From contig BJGQ01000003.1 in assembly GCA_014190575.1 (NCBI GenBank), forward strand, positions 81,493 through 145,492: a DNA stretch of 64,000 bases. The letters run 5' to 3'. Shown in pieces: positions 54,399 to 62,585 of this stretch (position 1 is the stretch's first letter; the number at the start of each line of letters is the position of its first letter). This stretch comes from Bacteroidota bacterium. GTDB lineage: Bacteria; Bacteroidota; Bacteroidia; Chitinophagales; UBA10324. Below the pieces are notes generated by a model. That model saw nothing but the letters and a program-made list of their open reading frames with translations. It did not search any database and was not told where the DNA came from. A program made the position numbers and the translations under genes.

Positions 54399-54914
54399 GT
54401 GAAAAAATTGATTCAATCGGTTTCGGTTTTTATGGCAGCAACAATTTTGTTGCACTCTGCTTTTTGCTGGTTGATTGTTTTTTTTATATGGAAGCAGAAT
54501 ATTCATTCACAAAAAGAAACAATGGAGAAAAATATTCCGATTGAAAAATTAACTGCAATCAGTTTATTTAAAAACAAAGCAGCAATCCGGATAAATAAAA
54601 ATGAAATAGAAATTAATGGCGAGTGGTTCGATGTGGTTTATAAAACCGGCGAAGGTGACCAGCAGGTTTTCTATTGTATCACTGATAATAAGGAGTCGGA
54701 AATAATGTTATCAATTGAAAATCAAAACGACAATAACAGTCAACAGGGATTGGTTTCATTTATGAAATCATTGAGCAAGGAATATCCTCCTGTTTTTATT
54801 TCAGTAGCTCTTTCAAGAAATAATTTTCATAAAATGTATAGCTCAGAATCTGTAAAAAAGATTTTATCCGGTTATCAAACTATACTTTATTCTCCTCCTG
54901 ATTTCTTAGCTTAA
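54399..54914 (+). CDS. hypothetical membrane-anchored protein upstream of a TonB receptor
   Basis: A 171-residue protein using the in-frame GTG at 54399; the frame is open back to an ATG at 54324, but that part overlaps a REP-like hairpin and a promoter element and encodes a basic, unconserved-looking segment. A hydrophobic helix (residues ~12-32, with LLHSAFCWLIVFFIW) is followed by a soluble alpha/beta domain containing EINGEWFDVVYK and SSESVKKILSGYQT. No family is recognised. It is 76 bases upstream of a TonB-dependent receptor gene on the same strand, so a shared role in metal or nutrient uptake is possible (inference). Confidence 0.65.
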   Translation: MKKLIQSVSVFMAATILLHSAFCWLIVFFIWKQNIHSQKETMEKNIPIEKLTAISLFKNKAAIRINKNEIEINGEWFDVVYKTGEGDQQVFYCITDNKESEIMLSIENQNDNNSQQGLVSFMKSLSKEYPPVFISVALSRNNFHKMYSSESVKKILSGYQTILYSPPDFLA

Positions 54915-54990
54915 ATTATTAAGCATTATTTCTTTTTCATTTTTAAAATGGGAAAGTGTTTTACATTTTTTTCAATTAAAAAACAAATTC

Positions 54991-57456
54991 ATGAAATCAA
55001 TTCATAAATACATTAATCATTTTCATTCAGCAATTATCAAAACAGTATTCTTATTTTTTATACTTATATCTGTTTTCAATTTCACGCAGGCGCAAACAAT
55101 TATTATTTCCGACAACACCACGCTTCAACCAATAAATAAAGCAACCATCAAATCAACGGATGGAGATTTGATTTTACTGACCAATGAAAAAGGAGAAGTT
55201 AATGGCAGCTCTTTTTCAATGTTGAATGAAGTTTCAATCAGCAGCATCGGTTATCAGGAGTTGGTAATCAGCTGGAATGAAATTGTTGCGTTGAAATTTA
55301 AAATCGGATTGAGCCCGACCAGCTACAGCATTGACGAAATTGTTGTTTCAAGCAGTCGCTTCGAAGAAAAGAAAAGCGATGTGCCGAACAGAATTACAGT
55401 AATCAACAGCAAACAAATTGAAAATATAAATGCCAATAACACCGGAACAATACTCGAACAAAGCGGACAAGTGTTTGTGCAACACAGCCAGTACGGAGGA
55501 AGCAGCCCAGTGATGCGTGGGTTCGAAGCCAATAAAGTTTTAATTGTGGTGGATGGTGTGCGAATGAATAATGCTATTTTCCGTGGAGGTCATTTGCAGA
55601 ATATTATTACGCTCGATCCATCATCACTCAACAGAATGGAATTAGATTTTGGTCCCGGTTCAGTAATATATGGCAGCGATGCATTTGGCGGCGTGATGCA
55701 TATATATACTAAGAATCCACAATTAGCATCAGGCAATAAATCAGTTTTCAAAGCAGGTGCATGGGGAAGATATTCTTCTGCAGATGAAGGCATGGCCGGA
55801 CATGTTGATTTTAATTTCGGAACAAAAAAATTTTCATCTCTTACCTCTCTTAGTTATTCCGACTTTGGCGATTTGCGTCAGGGAAATATCCGCAATCCGA
55901 TGTATGGTGATTGGGGAAAAAGAAATTACTATGCGATGTGGACAGGCACTGGAGATTCAATGGTGAAAAATGATGACCCGAATGTTCAGGTAGGAACTGG
56001 TTACAAGCAGTATGATGTTTTGGAAAAAATATTGTTCATTCAAAATGAACATGTATCGCACTTGTTAAATTTTCAATTCAGTACAACTTCCGATGTTCCG
56101 CGCTACGATCGCCTGAGTGAAATTGGAGGAAGCGGAAACCTGAATAATGGCGAATGGTATTATGGTCCGCAAAAAAGATTACTTGGTTCCTATAATCTCG
56201 GATTGAAAGCGGATAAAGGATTTTACAATAACGCAAATATTATTTTGGCTTATCAGGATGTGGAAGAAAGTCGCCACTCACGCAATTTCAACAGCGAAAA
56301 ACTAACGAACAGAAATGAACATGTAACAGTTATGTCGTTGAATGCTGATTTCGAAAAAGGATTTACCACGCACGAATTGCGTTATGGTTTAGAAGTGGTA
56401 ATGAATAAAGTTGAATCAACTGCTGATTTTCAAAAACTGACTTCTGGTGATGTTGGAATTGCCGATACCCGCTTTCCGGATGGTGGTTCAAGCACACGCT
56501 CCATTGCTGCTTACTTAACTCACAATTGGGAGATTGGAAAGAAAATGGTTTTCAGTCAGGGATTGCGTTTCACAAATAACAATTTGCAATCAACTTTCAA
56601 TGACACCACTTTTTTCAAATTTCCATTTAAAGATATCACACAGTCTTCAAGCGCTGTTACGGGTAATATCGGATTGGTTATTAAACCATGCGAAGGATGG
56701 AATATCAGTTTGCTTTTCTCCAACGGATTCCGCACTCCGAATGTGGATGACATGACTAAAGTATTTGGTACTGCCGGTGGCGATGCAGTGATTGTTCCGA
56801 ATGCTGATTTAAAACCTGAACAACTTTATAATACTGAATTGACAATTGCTAAAACATTTAATAAAACGGTTCGAGTTGAAGCAACTGCATGGTATGCGAT
56901 GTATAAAAATGCAATTACAACCGACAATGCAACTTTCAATGGTGCGGATAGTTTATTGTATGAAGGTGTGATGACGAAAGTTAAAAGCGCGGTTAACAAA
57001 GGCGAGGCATTTGTTTATGGAGCAACAGGTGGTTTGTATGCTGATGTAACCAAAAACTTTATCGTTTATTCAACTGTAACATACACTTACGGAAGAATTA
57101 AAACAGATACAGTTGATTATCCGCTCGATCACATTCCGCCAATGTTCGGTAAAACCGGAATGCAATTGAACCTGAAGAAATTTTCGGGTGAAGCGTTCGC
57201 GATGTACAATGGCGCAAAAGCTAAAAAAGATTACAACTTGTTGGGTGAAGACAATCAATTGTACTCGCTTGATCCTGTTGAAGGATACAATCCAGCGTGG
57301 ATGACAGTGAATGCGAGAGTTGGATACCAGGTAAATAAAATTCTGCAATTGCAGGTTTCTGTTGAAAATATTCTCGATCAGAATTACAGATACTTTGCCT
57401 CAGGATTAAGTGCTCCGGGAAGAAATTTAATTGCAACTTTGAGAGCGAGATTCTAA
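54991..57456 (+). CDS. TonB-dependent receptor
   Basis: An 821-residue outer-membrane receptor. The signal peptide ends near TQAQ (about residue 35). A short carboxypeptidase-regulatory-like segment (residues ~40-115) precedes the TonB-box/plug region: SRFEEKKSDVPNRITVI, then GQVFVQHSQYGGSSPVMRGF and VDGVRMNNAIFRGGHLQN. The barrel carries the family end VSVENILDQNYRYFASGLS and APGRNLIATLRARF. The plug and the 'vRGFeankVLivvDGVRmNN' style resemble haem/iron or vitamin receptors, but the ligand is not determinable. It is followed by a strong terminator. Confidence 0.94.
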   Translation: MKSIHKYINHFHSAIIKTVFLFFILISVFNFTQAQTIIISDNTTLQPINKATIKSTDGDLILLTNEKGEVNGSSFSMLNEVSISSIGYQELVISWNEIVALKFKIGLSPTSYSIDEIVVSSSRFEEKKSDVPNRITVINSKQIENINANNTGTILEQSGQVFVQHSQYGGSSPVMRGFEANKVLIVVDGVRMNNAIFRGGHLQNIITLDPSSLNRMELDFGPGSVIYGSDAFGGVMHIYTKNPQLASGNKSVFKAGAWGRYSSADEGMAGHVDFNFGTKKFSSLTSLSYSDFGDLRQGNIRNPMYGDWGKRNYYAMWTGTGDSMVKNDDPNVQVGTGYKQYDVLEKILFIQNEHVSHLLNFQFSTTSDVPRYDRLSEIGGSGNLNNGEWYYGPQKRLLGSYNLGLKADKGFYNNANIILAYQDVEESRHSRNFNSEKLTNRNEHVTVMSLNADFEKGFTTHELRYGLEVVMNKVESTADFQKLTSGDVGIADTRFPDGGSSTRSIAAYLTHNWEIGKKMVFSQGLRFTNNNLQSTFNDTTFFKFPFKDITQSSSAVTGNIGLVIKPCEGWNISLLFSNGFRTPNVDDMTKVFGTAGGDAVIVPNADLKPEQLYNTELTIAKTFNKTVRVEATAWYAMYKNAITTDNATFNGADSLLYEGVMTKVKSAVNKGEAFVYGATGGLYADVTKNFIVYSTVTYTYGRIKTDTVDYPLDHIPPMFGKTGMQLNLKKFSGEAFAMYNGAKAKKDYNLLGEDNQLYSLDPVEGYNPAWMTVNARVGYQVNKILQLQVSVENILDQNYRYFASGLSAPGRNLIATLRARF

Positions 57457-57476
57457 ATAGATATAATAAAGGGAAA

Positions 57477-57514
57477 CGCCCCGTTTCAGTTTGATGAAAC
57501 GGGGCGCTTTTATT
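57477..57514 (+). terminator. Rho-independent terminator after TonB receptor
   Basis: A 12-bp perfect stem CGCCCCGTTTCA (57477-57488) / TGAAACGGGGCG (57495-57506) with loop GTTTGA is followed by TTTTATTTTT. It is GC-rich against the AT-rich background. Confidence 0.9.
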
Positions 57515-57534
57515 TTTGCTAAAAGAATGAAAAA

Positions 57535-57933
57535 TTATTTCACTTCAGATTTTTTTGCCATAACAGGTATTTTATAATTAAGATATTTTGGATCGGTTTC
57601 TTTACCTGGTGCTACCAAAATATAATTACTCCATTTCCCTGAAATCCAACTACCATCTAATAATCGGTAGTTCCCCTGACCAGCAATAGTATCGTTTTTA
57701 AAATCTCCTAAATACCATTCGCCGGTATGGTAATCATATCGTCCATATCCGTTTCTTAATCCATTTACCCATTCGCCATTGTATTTATCACCATTTTCAA
57801 AAAGATATTTCCCGGTCATTCCAATGCAGTCACCAACAACACATCCTGTTTTTGATGTTGAGGTGGATGATGTTTGAGCATTTACAGAAATGTTAAATGC
57901 AAAAAAGAAAATAAAGATTGAAATTTTTTTCAT
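57535..57933 (-). CDS. secreted MORN-repeat protein
   Basis: A 132-residue protein with a signal peptide ending in VNAQ (near residue 19). A Ser/Thr-rich stretch and a CVVGDCIG segment follow. Three MORN-like repeats of about 23 residues are visible: YLFENGDKYNGEWVNGLRNG, YGRYDYHTGEWYLGDFKND and GQGNYRLLDGSWISGKW. MORN repeats form beta-hairpin arrays; their role in bacteria is mostly unknown. It is monocistronic, convergent with the TonB receptor and 72 bases downstream of cdd. Confidence 0.87.
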   Translation of the reverse strand: MKKISIFIFFFAFNISVNAQTSSTSTSKTGCVVGDCIGMTGKYLFENGDKYNGEWVNGLRNGYGRYDYHTGEWYLGDFKNDTIAGQGNYRLLDGSWISGKWSNYILVAPGKETDPKYLNYKIPVMAKKSEVK

Positions 57934-58005
57934 GGTTTTGTTTTTGTGAATTTAGTAATTGCAATAATCGGGCACATAATTATTTTTGCAAAAAAAATTT
58001 AAAAA

Positions 58006-58491
58006 TTATTTTCCTAAAACCGACTTATCAAAATACAAAGGCAGTAAATCCTTTGCCGATTCAATGATTTGAATTTTTCCTCCTTCACCGCGCAGAATGA
58101 TTCTGATATTTTTTTTCTGTCGCTGCTCGTATTCCAACAAAGTCTGTCGGCAAATTCCGCACGGACTAACCGGTGTTGACCATTTCATTTTGCTTTTGAA
58201 TGTTATGGCAAGCGAAACAATTTTTTGTTTTGGATGAATAGCTGATACAGCAGAGAGTGTGACACGCTCTGCACAAATGCCAATTGGATAGGAGGCATTT
58301 TCCTGATTGCTGCCTGTAACAATTTCTCCATTCGAAAGCAAAGCCGCAGCACCCACTTTAAATTCTGAATAAGGAGAATAAGAATTTCCGGTTGCTTTTC
58401 CTGCTTCGTTTAATAAGTTGCGATCTTCTGCACTTAACTCACTTGGCTTATCGTACTCAGTTATGGTTGATTGAATAATTTTTTTGATCAT
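58006..58491 (-). CDS. cdd: cytidine deaminase
   Basis: A 161-residue zinc enzyme converting cytidine and deoxycytidine to uridines in pyrimidine salvage. YSPYSEFKVGAAAL binds the substrate, and the zinc site is ICAERVTL (catalytic Cys/Glu) plus the second Cys pair SPCGICRQTLLE. This is the homotetrameric form. The frame opens at a GTG at 58509, but the ATG at 58491 gives a conventional N-terminus. Confidence 0.95.
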   Translation of the reverse strand: MIKKIIQSTITEYDKPSELSAEDRNLLNEAGKATGNSYSPYSEFKVGAAALLSNGEIVTGSNQENASYPIGICAERVTLSAVSAIHPKQKIVSLAITFKSKMKWSTPVSPCGICRQTLLEYEQRQKKNIRIILRGEGGKIQIIESAKDLLPLYFDKSVLGK

Positions 58492-58580
58492 TCGAAAATA
58501 GTTGCGCACAAAATAAACAATTGTTCATTGCATCATTTGTTCATTCTGTAACAGCAGGGTTACTATATTCAGATGGAACA

Positions 58581-58600
58581 CTCCGGACCTCAAGTCGGAG
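58581..58600. repeat. CTCCGGAC...GTCGGAG imperfect hairpin, REP-like
   Basis: CTCCGGAC-CTCAA-GTCGGAG folds with a single bulged G in a 7-bp stem, the same design as the hairpin at 54333-54351. It is in the divergent region between cdd and the saccharopine-dehydrogenase-like gene, so it is not placed as a terminator for either. Confidence 0.5.
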
Positions 58601-58630
58601 ACCCAGCGTAATACTCCAATTCTCATTTTT

Positions 58631-58638
58631 TACATTTG
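58631..58638 (+). promoter_or_regulatory. TAnnTTTG -7 element upstream of the saccharopine-dehydrogenase-like gene
   Basis: TACATTTG is a full match to the -7 element, 18 bases upstream of the ATG at 58657. A -33 TTG is not evident. The leader would be about 10 nt. Confidence 0.4.
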
Positions 58639-58656
58639 CGTCAATAAGAAATTTTT

Positions 58657-59997
58657 ATGAAAAAGATTTTAGTTCTCGGAGCCGGTCGGTCATCTTCAGC
58701 AGCAATAGATTATTTATTGAATAATGCTGTTCAGTATAATTGGAAAATTACCGTTGCAGATATAGATGTGAAACATGCAAGTGAAAGAATAAATAATCAC
58801 GCAAACGGAACCGCCATTTCATTTACCATTGATGATGAAGACAGAGCGAGTTATATCATCAGCGAGCACGATGTGGTTGTTTCAATGTTGCCGCCGCACT
58901 TGCATGATCGCGTGGCTGCACATTGTTTAACTCATTCAAAACATCTGGTAACTGCATCTTATGTTTCAAAGAAGATGCATGAGTTGAATGAGGAAGCAAG
59001 TAAGAAAGGAATTTTATTCATGTGCGAAATGGGACTCGATCCCGGTATTGATCACATGAGTGCGATGCAGATTATTGATGAAGTAAAATCGAAGGGCGGA
59101 AAAATTTCTTCCTTCAAATCATCGTGTGGTGGATTGGTTGCACCTGCTTGTGATGATAATCCGTGGCATTATAAAATCTCCTGGAACCCGCGCAATGTGG
59201 TGTTAGCCGGTCAGGCAACAGCACAGTATCTCGAACACGGAATAAAAAAATTCAAACCATACCATCGTTTGTTTGCCGAAGCAGAAGCCATAAAAATTAA
59301 GGGTTACGGAAATTTTGAATTGTATCCGAACCGCGATAGTCTTTCTTACATTGATACTTACAAGTTGAATGGAATTGAAACTATTATTCGAGCAACTTTA
59401 AGAAAGGATGGATATTGTTCAGCATGGAATGCGTTGGTGCAGTTAGGTGTAACAGATGATTCATACACCATTGAAGTTTCAGATAAAATGACTTACCGCG
59501 ATTGGTTGTATGGGTTTCTGCTTCCCAAAAAGAAAGATGAAGATGTAGTCAAAACACTCGCACGAACACTCGGAATAAAAAAAGATGATAAAATTATTGA
59601 GCGACTGAAGTGGCTCGGAAGTACTGACAATAAAAAAATAGGAGCAAGCATCGTTACACCTGCACAAATTCTTCAATCACTGATGGAAGAAAAATGGGTG
59701 ATGAAAAAAAATGACCGCGACATGGTGGTCATGCTTCATGAATTTGAATACACACTTGACAAGAAAAAATATTTGCACACCAGCACAATGGTTTTAGAAG
59801 GAGAGAAGCAACATACCGCAATGGCAAAAACAGTTGGCTTACCACTCGGCATTATGGTGAAACTGATTTTAACAACTGATTTAAAACTGAAAGGAGTTCA
59901 CATTCCGGTGATGAAGGAAGTATATGAACCTGCATTGAAAGAACTGAAAGAATTGGGAATTGTGTTTAATGAAACAGTTAAGCAGATTAAAAAATAA
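58657..59997 (+). CDS. saccharopine dehydrogenase-family protein
   Basis: A 446-residue NAD(P)-dependent dehydrogenase-like protein. The N-terminal Rossmann motif is ILVLGAGRSSSAAIDYL, followed by the Sacchrp_dh_NADP region (VVSMLPPHLHDRVA, then CEMGLDPGIDHMSAMQII). The C-terminal Sacchrp_dh_C domain contains the segment SSCGGLVAPACDDNPWHYKISWNPRN. This resembles the LYS9/AASS half that splits or forms saccharopine, so a role in lysine degradation is possible. The actual substrate is not proven by sequence. It shares one base with the next gene (TAATG). Confidence 0.9.
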   Translation: MKKILVLGAGRSSSAAIDYLLNNAVQYNWKITVADIDVKHASERINNHANGTAISFTIDDEDRASYIISEHDVVVSMLPPHLHDRVAAHCLTHSKHLVTASYVSKKMHELNEEASKKGILFMCEMGLDPGIDHMSAMQIIDEVKSKGGKISSFKSSCGGLVAPACDDNPWHYKISWNPRNVVLAGQATAQYLEHGIKKFKPYHRLFAEAEAIKIKGYGNFELYPNRDSLSYIDTYKLNGIETIIRATLRKDGYCSAWNALVQLGVTDDSYTIEVSDKMTYRDWLYGFLLPKKKDEDVVKTLARTLGIKKDDKIIERLKWLGSTDNKKIGASIVTPAQILQSLMEEKWVMKKNDRDMVVMLHEFEYTLDKKKYLHTSTMVLEGEKQHTAMAKTVGLPLGIMVKLILTTDLKLKGVHIPVMKEVYEPALKELKELGIVFNETVKQIKK

Positions 59998-62297
59998 TGA
60001 AATCATTTTTCATTTTACTCTTTCTCTTTCCTCTTTTGAGTTTTGCTCAGAAGGAAGATAGAGTTTGGGTTTTTCAGGATAGTATTTGTATTGATTTTAA
60101 TAATCTGTCAGCACCTGTGGTAAGCCATATTGCCTTGAATAGTTATAATTCAAATGGAGAAAACAATGCTTCAATTGCTAATGACTCAGGGAGCCTGGTT
60201 TTCTACACTGGTCCTTCTGTAAATGTAATTATCAGTTCATGTGAAATTCGAGGGGCTAATTCACAAGTCATTCCAAATGGAGATAGCATAGTTTCAGGTA
60301 TGTCAATGACACAAGGTTTGTTGTATATCCCTTTTGTATCTGATTCATCCAAATATTATTTGTTTTATATAAATTTAATGAGCCCTCCTTTTTTACAAAC
60401 AAAAGGACTCTATTGTGCAATAATTGATAAGACATTAAATGGAGGCTTTGGCTCATGCGTTCAAAAGAATCAATTAATTCTCTTAGATACATTATGTGAA
60501 AAGTTAACTGCAATAAAGCATGGAAATGGTTCTGATTGGTGGTTGATTACACATAAGTTACATTCAAATAAATTCTATAAGTTTTTAATTTCCGACCAAG
60601 GAATTGCAGGTCCCTTCATTCAGGCAATTGGACCTATTTCAAATTGGGGAGTCGGTCAAATGAAATTCTCACCTGATGGAAGCAACCTTGCTTTTACGGA
60701 TTTTATTGATTCGAGGATAGCACTTTTCGATTTCAATAGATGCACCGGAAATATAAGCAACTACAAAAATCTTGGAAATAACATTAATGGCTATGGTTGT
60801 TCATTTTCACCCAATAATAAAATTCTCTATGTTTCTTCAGAATCTAAATTATATCAATACAATCTTGATTCTGCCAATATTTTATCCTCTCGTATTCTAA
60901 TTTGGTATGATAGTTTGGTTAGCACCGACTTTCAAATTGGTCAACATTTATTAGCACCAAATGGAAAAATCTATTTAACCAGACCATATGGATATACTCC
61001 AAACAACATGTACGATTCGACCAATATGAATCTTACCGTCATTGGAAATCCAGATGTATATGGTTTGGGTTGCAATGTGCAGCCATATAGTTTTTATCTT
61101 GGTGGGATGAGATGCTTTTATGGATTGCCTAATATGGTCAATTACAATTTAGGACCTCTCATAGGAAGCCCATGCGATACTATTTTAAATTGTGCATCAA
61201 CACAAAATAATTTTATTGAAAGTATTTGCAGTGGCGATGTGTTTGATTTTAATGGAACACCATTAACAATTTCAGGAACTTATTATGATACATTATTGAA
61301 TATTGGCGGCTGTGATTCGTTAATTACTTTGCAATTAAGTGTTCTCAATACAACATCGAGCAACACAAGCGCAAGTATTTGCAGTGGTGATTTCTATTCC
61401 TTCAATGGAAATCAACTTACATCAACAGGAAATTATTTCGATACACTTGTTAATGTGCAGGGTTGTGATTCGTTAATCACTTTGCAATTGAGTGTTTTAA
61501 ATACAACATCGAGCAACACAAACGCAAGTATTTGCAGCGGCGATTCATATTCCTTCAATGGAATTCAACTTATATCATCCGGAAATTATTTTGATACACT
61601 TGTTAATGCGCAGGGTTGCGATTCATTAATCACTTTGCAATTAAGTGTTTTAAATAATTCTGCTTTTTCTTCTTCACAAAAAATTTGCGCCGGAGATACT
61701 TTGCACATCGGAAATAATGCTCATTCAATAGCAGGAGTCTTCATTGATACACTTTTGAATGCAGCAGGATGCGATAGCATTGTTACAACCATACTTACTG
61801 TTGATTCAGTTATTGTTTCAGTCAGCTCAATTGCTGATACACTCACTGCAACCGCAAGCGGAGTTGGAATTACTTATCAATGGATAAACTGTGACAGCAG
61901 TACAACTATTATTGGAGCAACCAACCAGGATTTTGTTGCAACAGCAACCGGAAATTATGCGGTGATGGTAACAGATGGAAATAATTGCAGTAAGCAATCG
62001 GAGTGCGTGTATGTGTTGGTTTCGGGTTACGGGTTTGTTGTTTCGGGTTATGAGTTTACTATTTATCCAAATCCTACTGATGGGCTATTGACAATTGATA
62101 ATGGACAATTGAAAATTAATGAAATTGAAATCATTGATGTGTTGGGAAGAAGAATTGAAAGATTGCTTCGAACTGATTACAGTTCTCGCAATGACATTTT
62201 CACTATTGATGTGAGCGCATTAACTGCCGGAGTTTATTTTGTGAAAGTGGTAATGACTGATGGTAGTTTTGCGGTGAAGAAATTTGTGAAGGAGTAA
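59997..62297 (+). CDS. secreted repeat protein with T9SS C-terminal sorting domain
   Basis: A 766-residue exported protein. The signal peptide ends in LSFAQ (residue 18). Residues ~20-400 look like a WD40/SMP-30-type beta-propeller (MKFSPDGSNLAFTDF, and CSFSPNNKILYVSSESKLYQYN). Residues ~409-600 contain four Cys-bearing repeats of 51 residues (ICSGD...GCDSLITLQLSVL). The last ~75 residues form a T9SS sorting domain (FTIYPNPTDGLLTI, VLGRRIERLL, AGVYFVKVVMTDGSFAVKKFV). The start overlaps the upstream stop by one base. Its surface role is unknown; adhesion or structural function is an inference from the repeats. Confidence 0.88.
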   Translation: MKSFFILLFLFPLLSFAQKEDRVWVFQDSICIDFNNLSAPVVSHIALNSYNSNGENNASIANDSGSLVFYTGPSVNVIISSCEIRGANSQVIPNGDSIVSGMSMTQGLLYIPFVSDSSKYYLFYINLMSPPFLQTKGLYCAIIDKTLNGGFGSCVQKNQLILLDTLCEKLTAIKHGNGSDWWLITHKLHSNKFYKFLISDQGIAGPFIQAIGPISNWGVGQMKFSPDGSNLAFTDFIDSRIALFDFNRCTGNISNYKNLGNNINGYGCSFSPNNKILYVSSESKLYQYNLDSANILSSRILIWYDSLVSTDFQIGQHLLAPNGKIYLTRPYGYTPNNMYDSTNMNLTVIGNPDVYGLGCNVQPYSFYLGGMRCFYGLPNMVNYNLGPLIGSPCDTILNCASTQNNFIESICSGDVFDFNGTPLTISGTYYDTLLNIGGCDSLITLQLSVLNTTSSNTSASICSGDFYSFNGNQLTSTGNYFDTLVNVQGCDSLITLQLSVLNTTSSNTNASICSGDSYSFNGIQLISSGNYFDTLVNAQGCDSLITLQLSVLNNSAFSSSQKICAGDTLHIGNNAHSIAGVFIDTLLNAAGCDSIVTTILTVDSVIVSVSSIADTLTATASGVGITYQWINCDSSTTIIGATNQDFVATATGNYAVMVTDGNNCSKQSECVYVLVSGYGFVVSGYEFTIYPNPTDGLLTIDNGQLKINEIEIIDVLGRRIERLLRTDYSSRNDIFTIDVSALTAGVYFVKVVMTDGSFAVKKFVKE
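61221..61800 (+). repeat. four 153-bp tandem repeats in the T9SS protein
   Basis: Units begin at about 61221, 61374, 61527 and 61680, each starting with the AGTATTTGCAG-like word that encodes SICSGD (the fourth is diverged to KICAGD). The period is exactly 153 bases, or 51 codons, and units 2 and 3 are nearly identical. This is the pattern of recent in-frame tandem duplication. Confidence 0.9.
62020..62120 (+). repeat. short-word repeats encoding the linker and start of the sorting domain
   Basis: TTTCGGGTTA-type words (near 62021 and 62041) encode VSGYGFVVSGYEF, and ATTGACAATTGATAATGG with ACAATTGAAAATTAAT at 62086-62120 encodes part of the sorting domain. The second type resembles the words inside fmt at 41711-41741. 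They look like dispersed repeats that have entered coding sequence in frame. Confidence 0.5.
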
Positions 62298-62585
62298 ATT
62301 AATCAGCAGTTCAAAAAAGTGTTTTAGAAATATTGGTGCTATACGAAACCATAAAACAGCTCAAGAAATAATAAAAATATTCCGCTGAAACCATTGCTGC
62401 ACCAAGCTTTTCCGGCTGTGTGTGTAAGACTGCTGTAAAACATATTTGGAAATATCAACTCAAAAAATATTTCTTTGTCGCCATTGAAAAAACCGAAAGC
62501 AGTAAAATACTGTAACAGTTTTTCAAAAAATCAGAGTTGTTAATCAACCCGAAACTCAAAACAAATAAACTCGAAACTAATTTTA
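62298..62585. other. intergenic region upstream of topA
   Basis: These 288 bases are AT-rich. I see a short ATATTTGGAAATAT palindrome-like stretch near 62441 and no ORF or RNA gene. A promoter for topA is expected here, but no full TTG-N19-TAnnTTTG match stands out. Confidence 0.45.
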
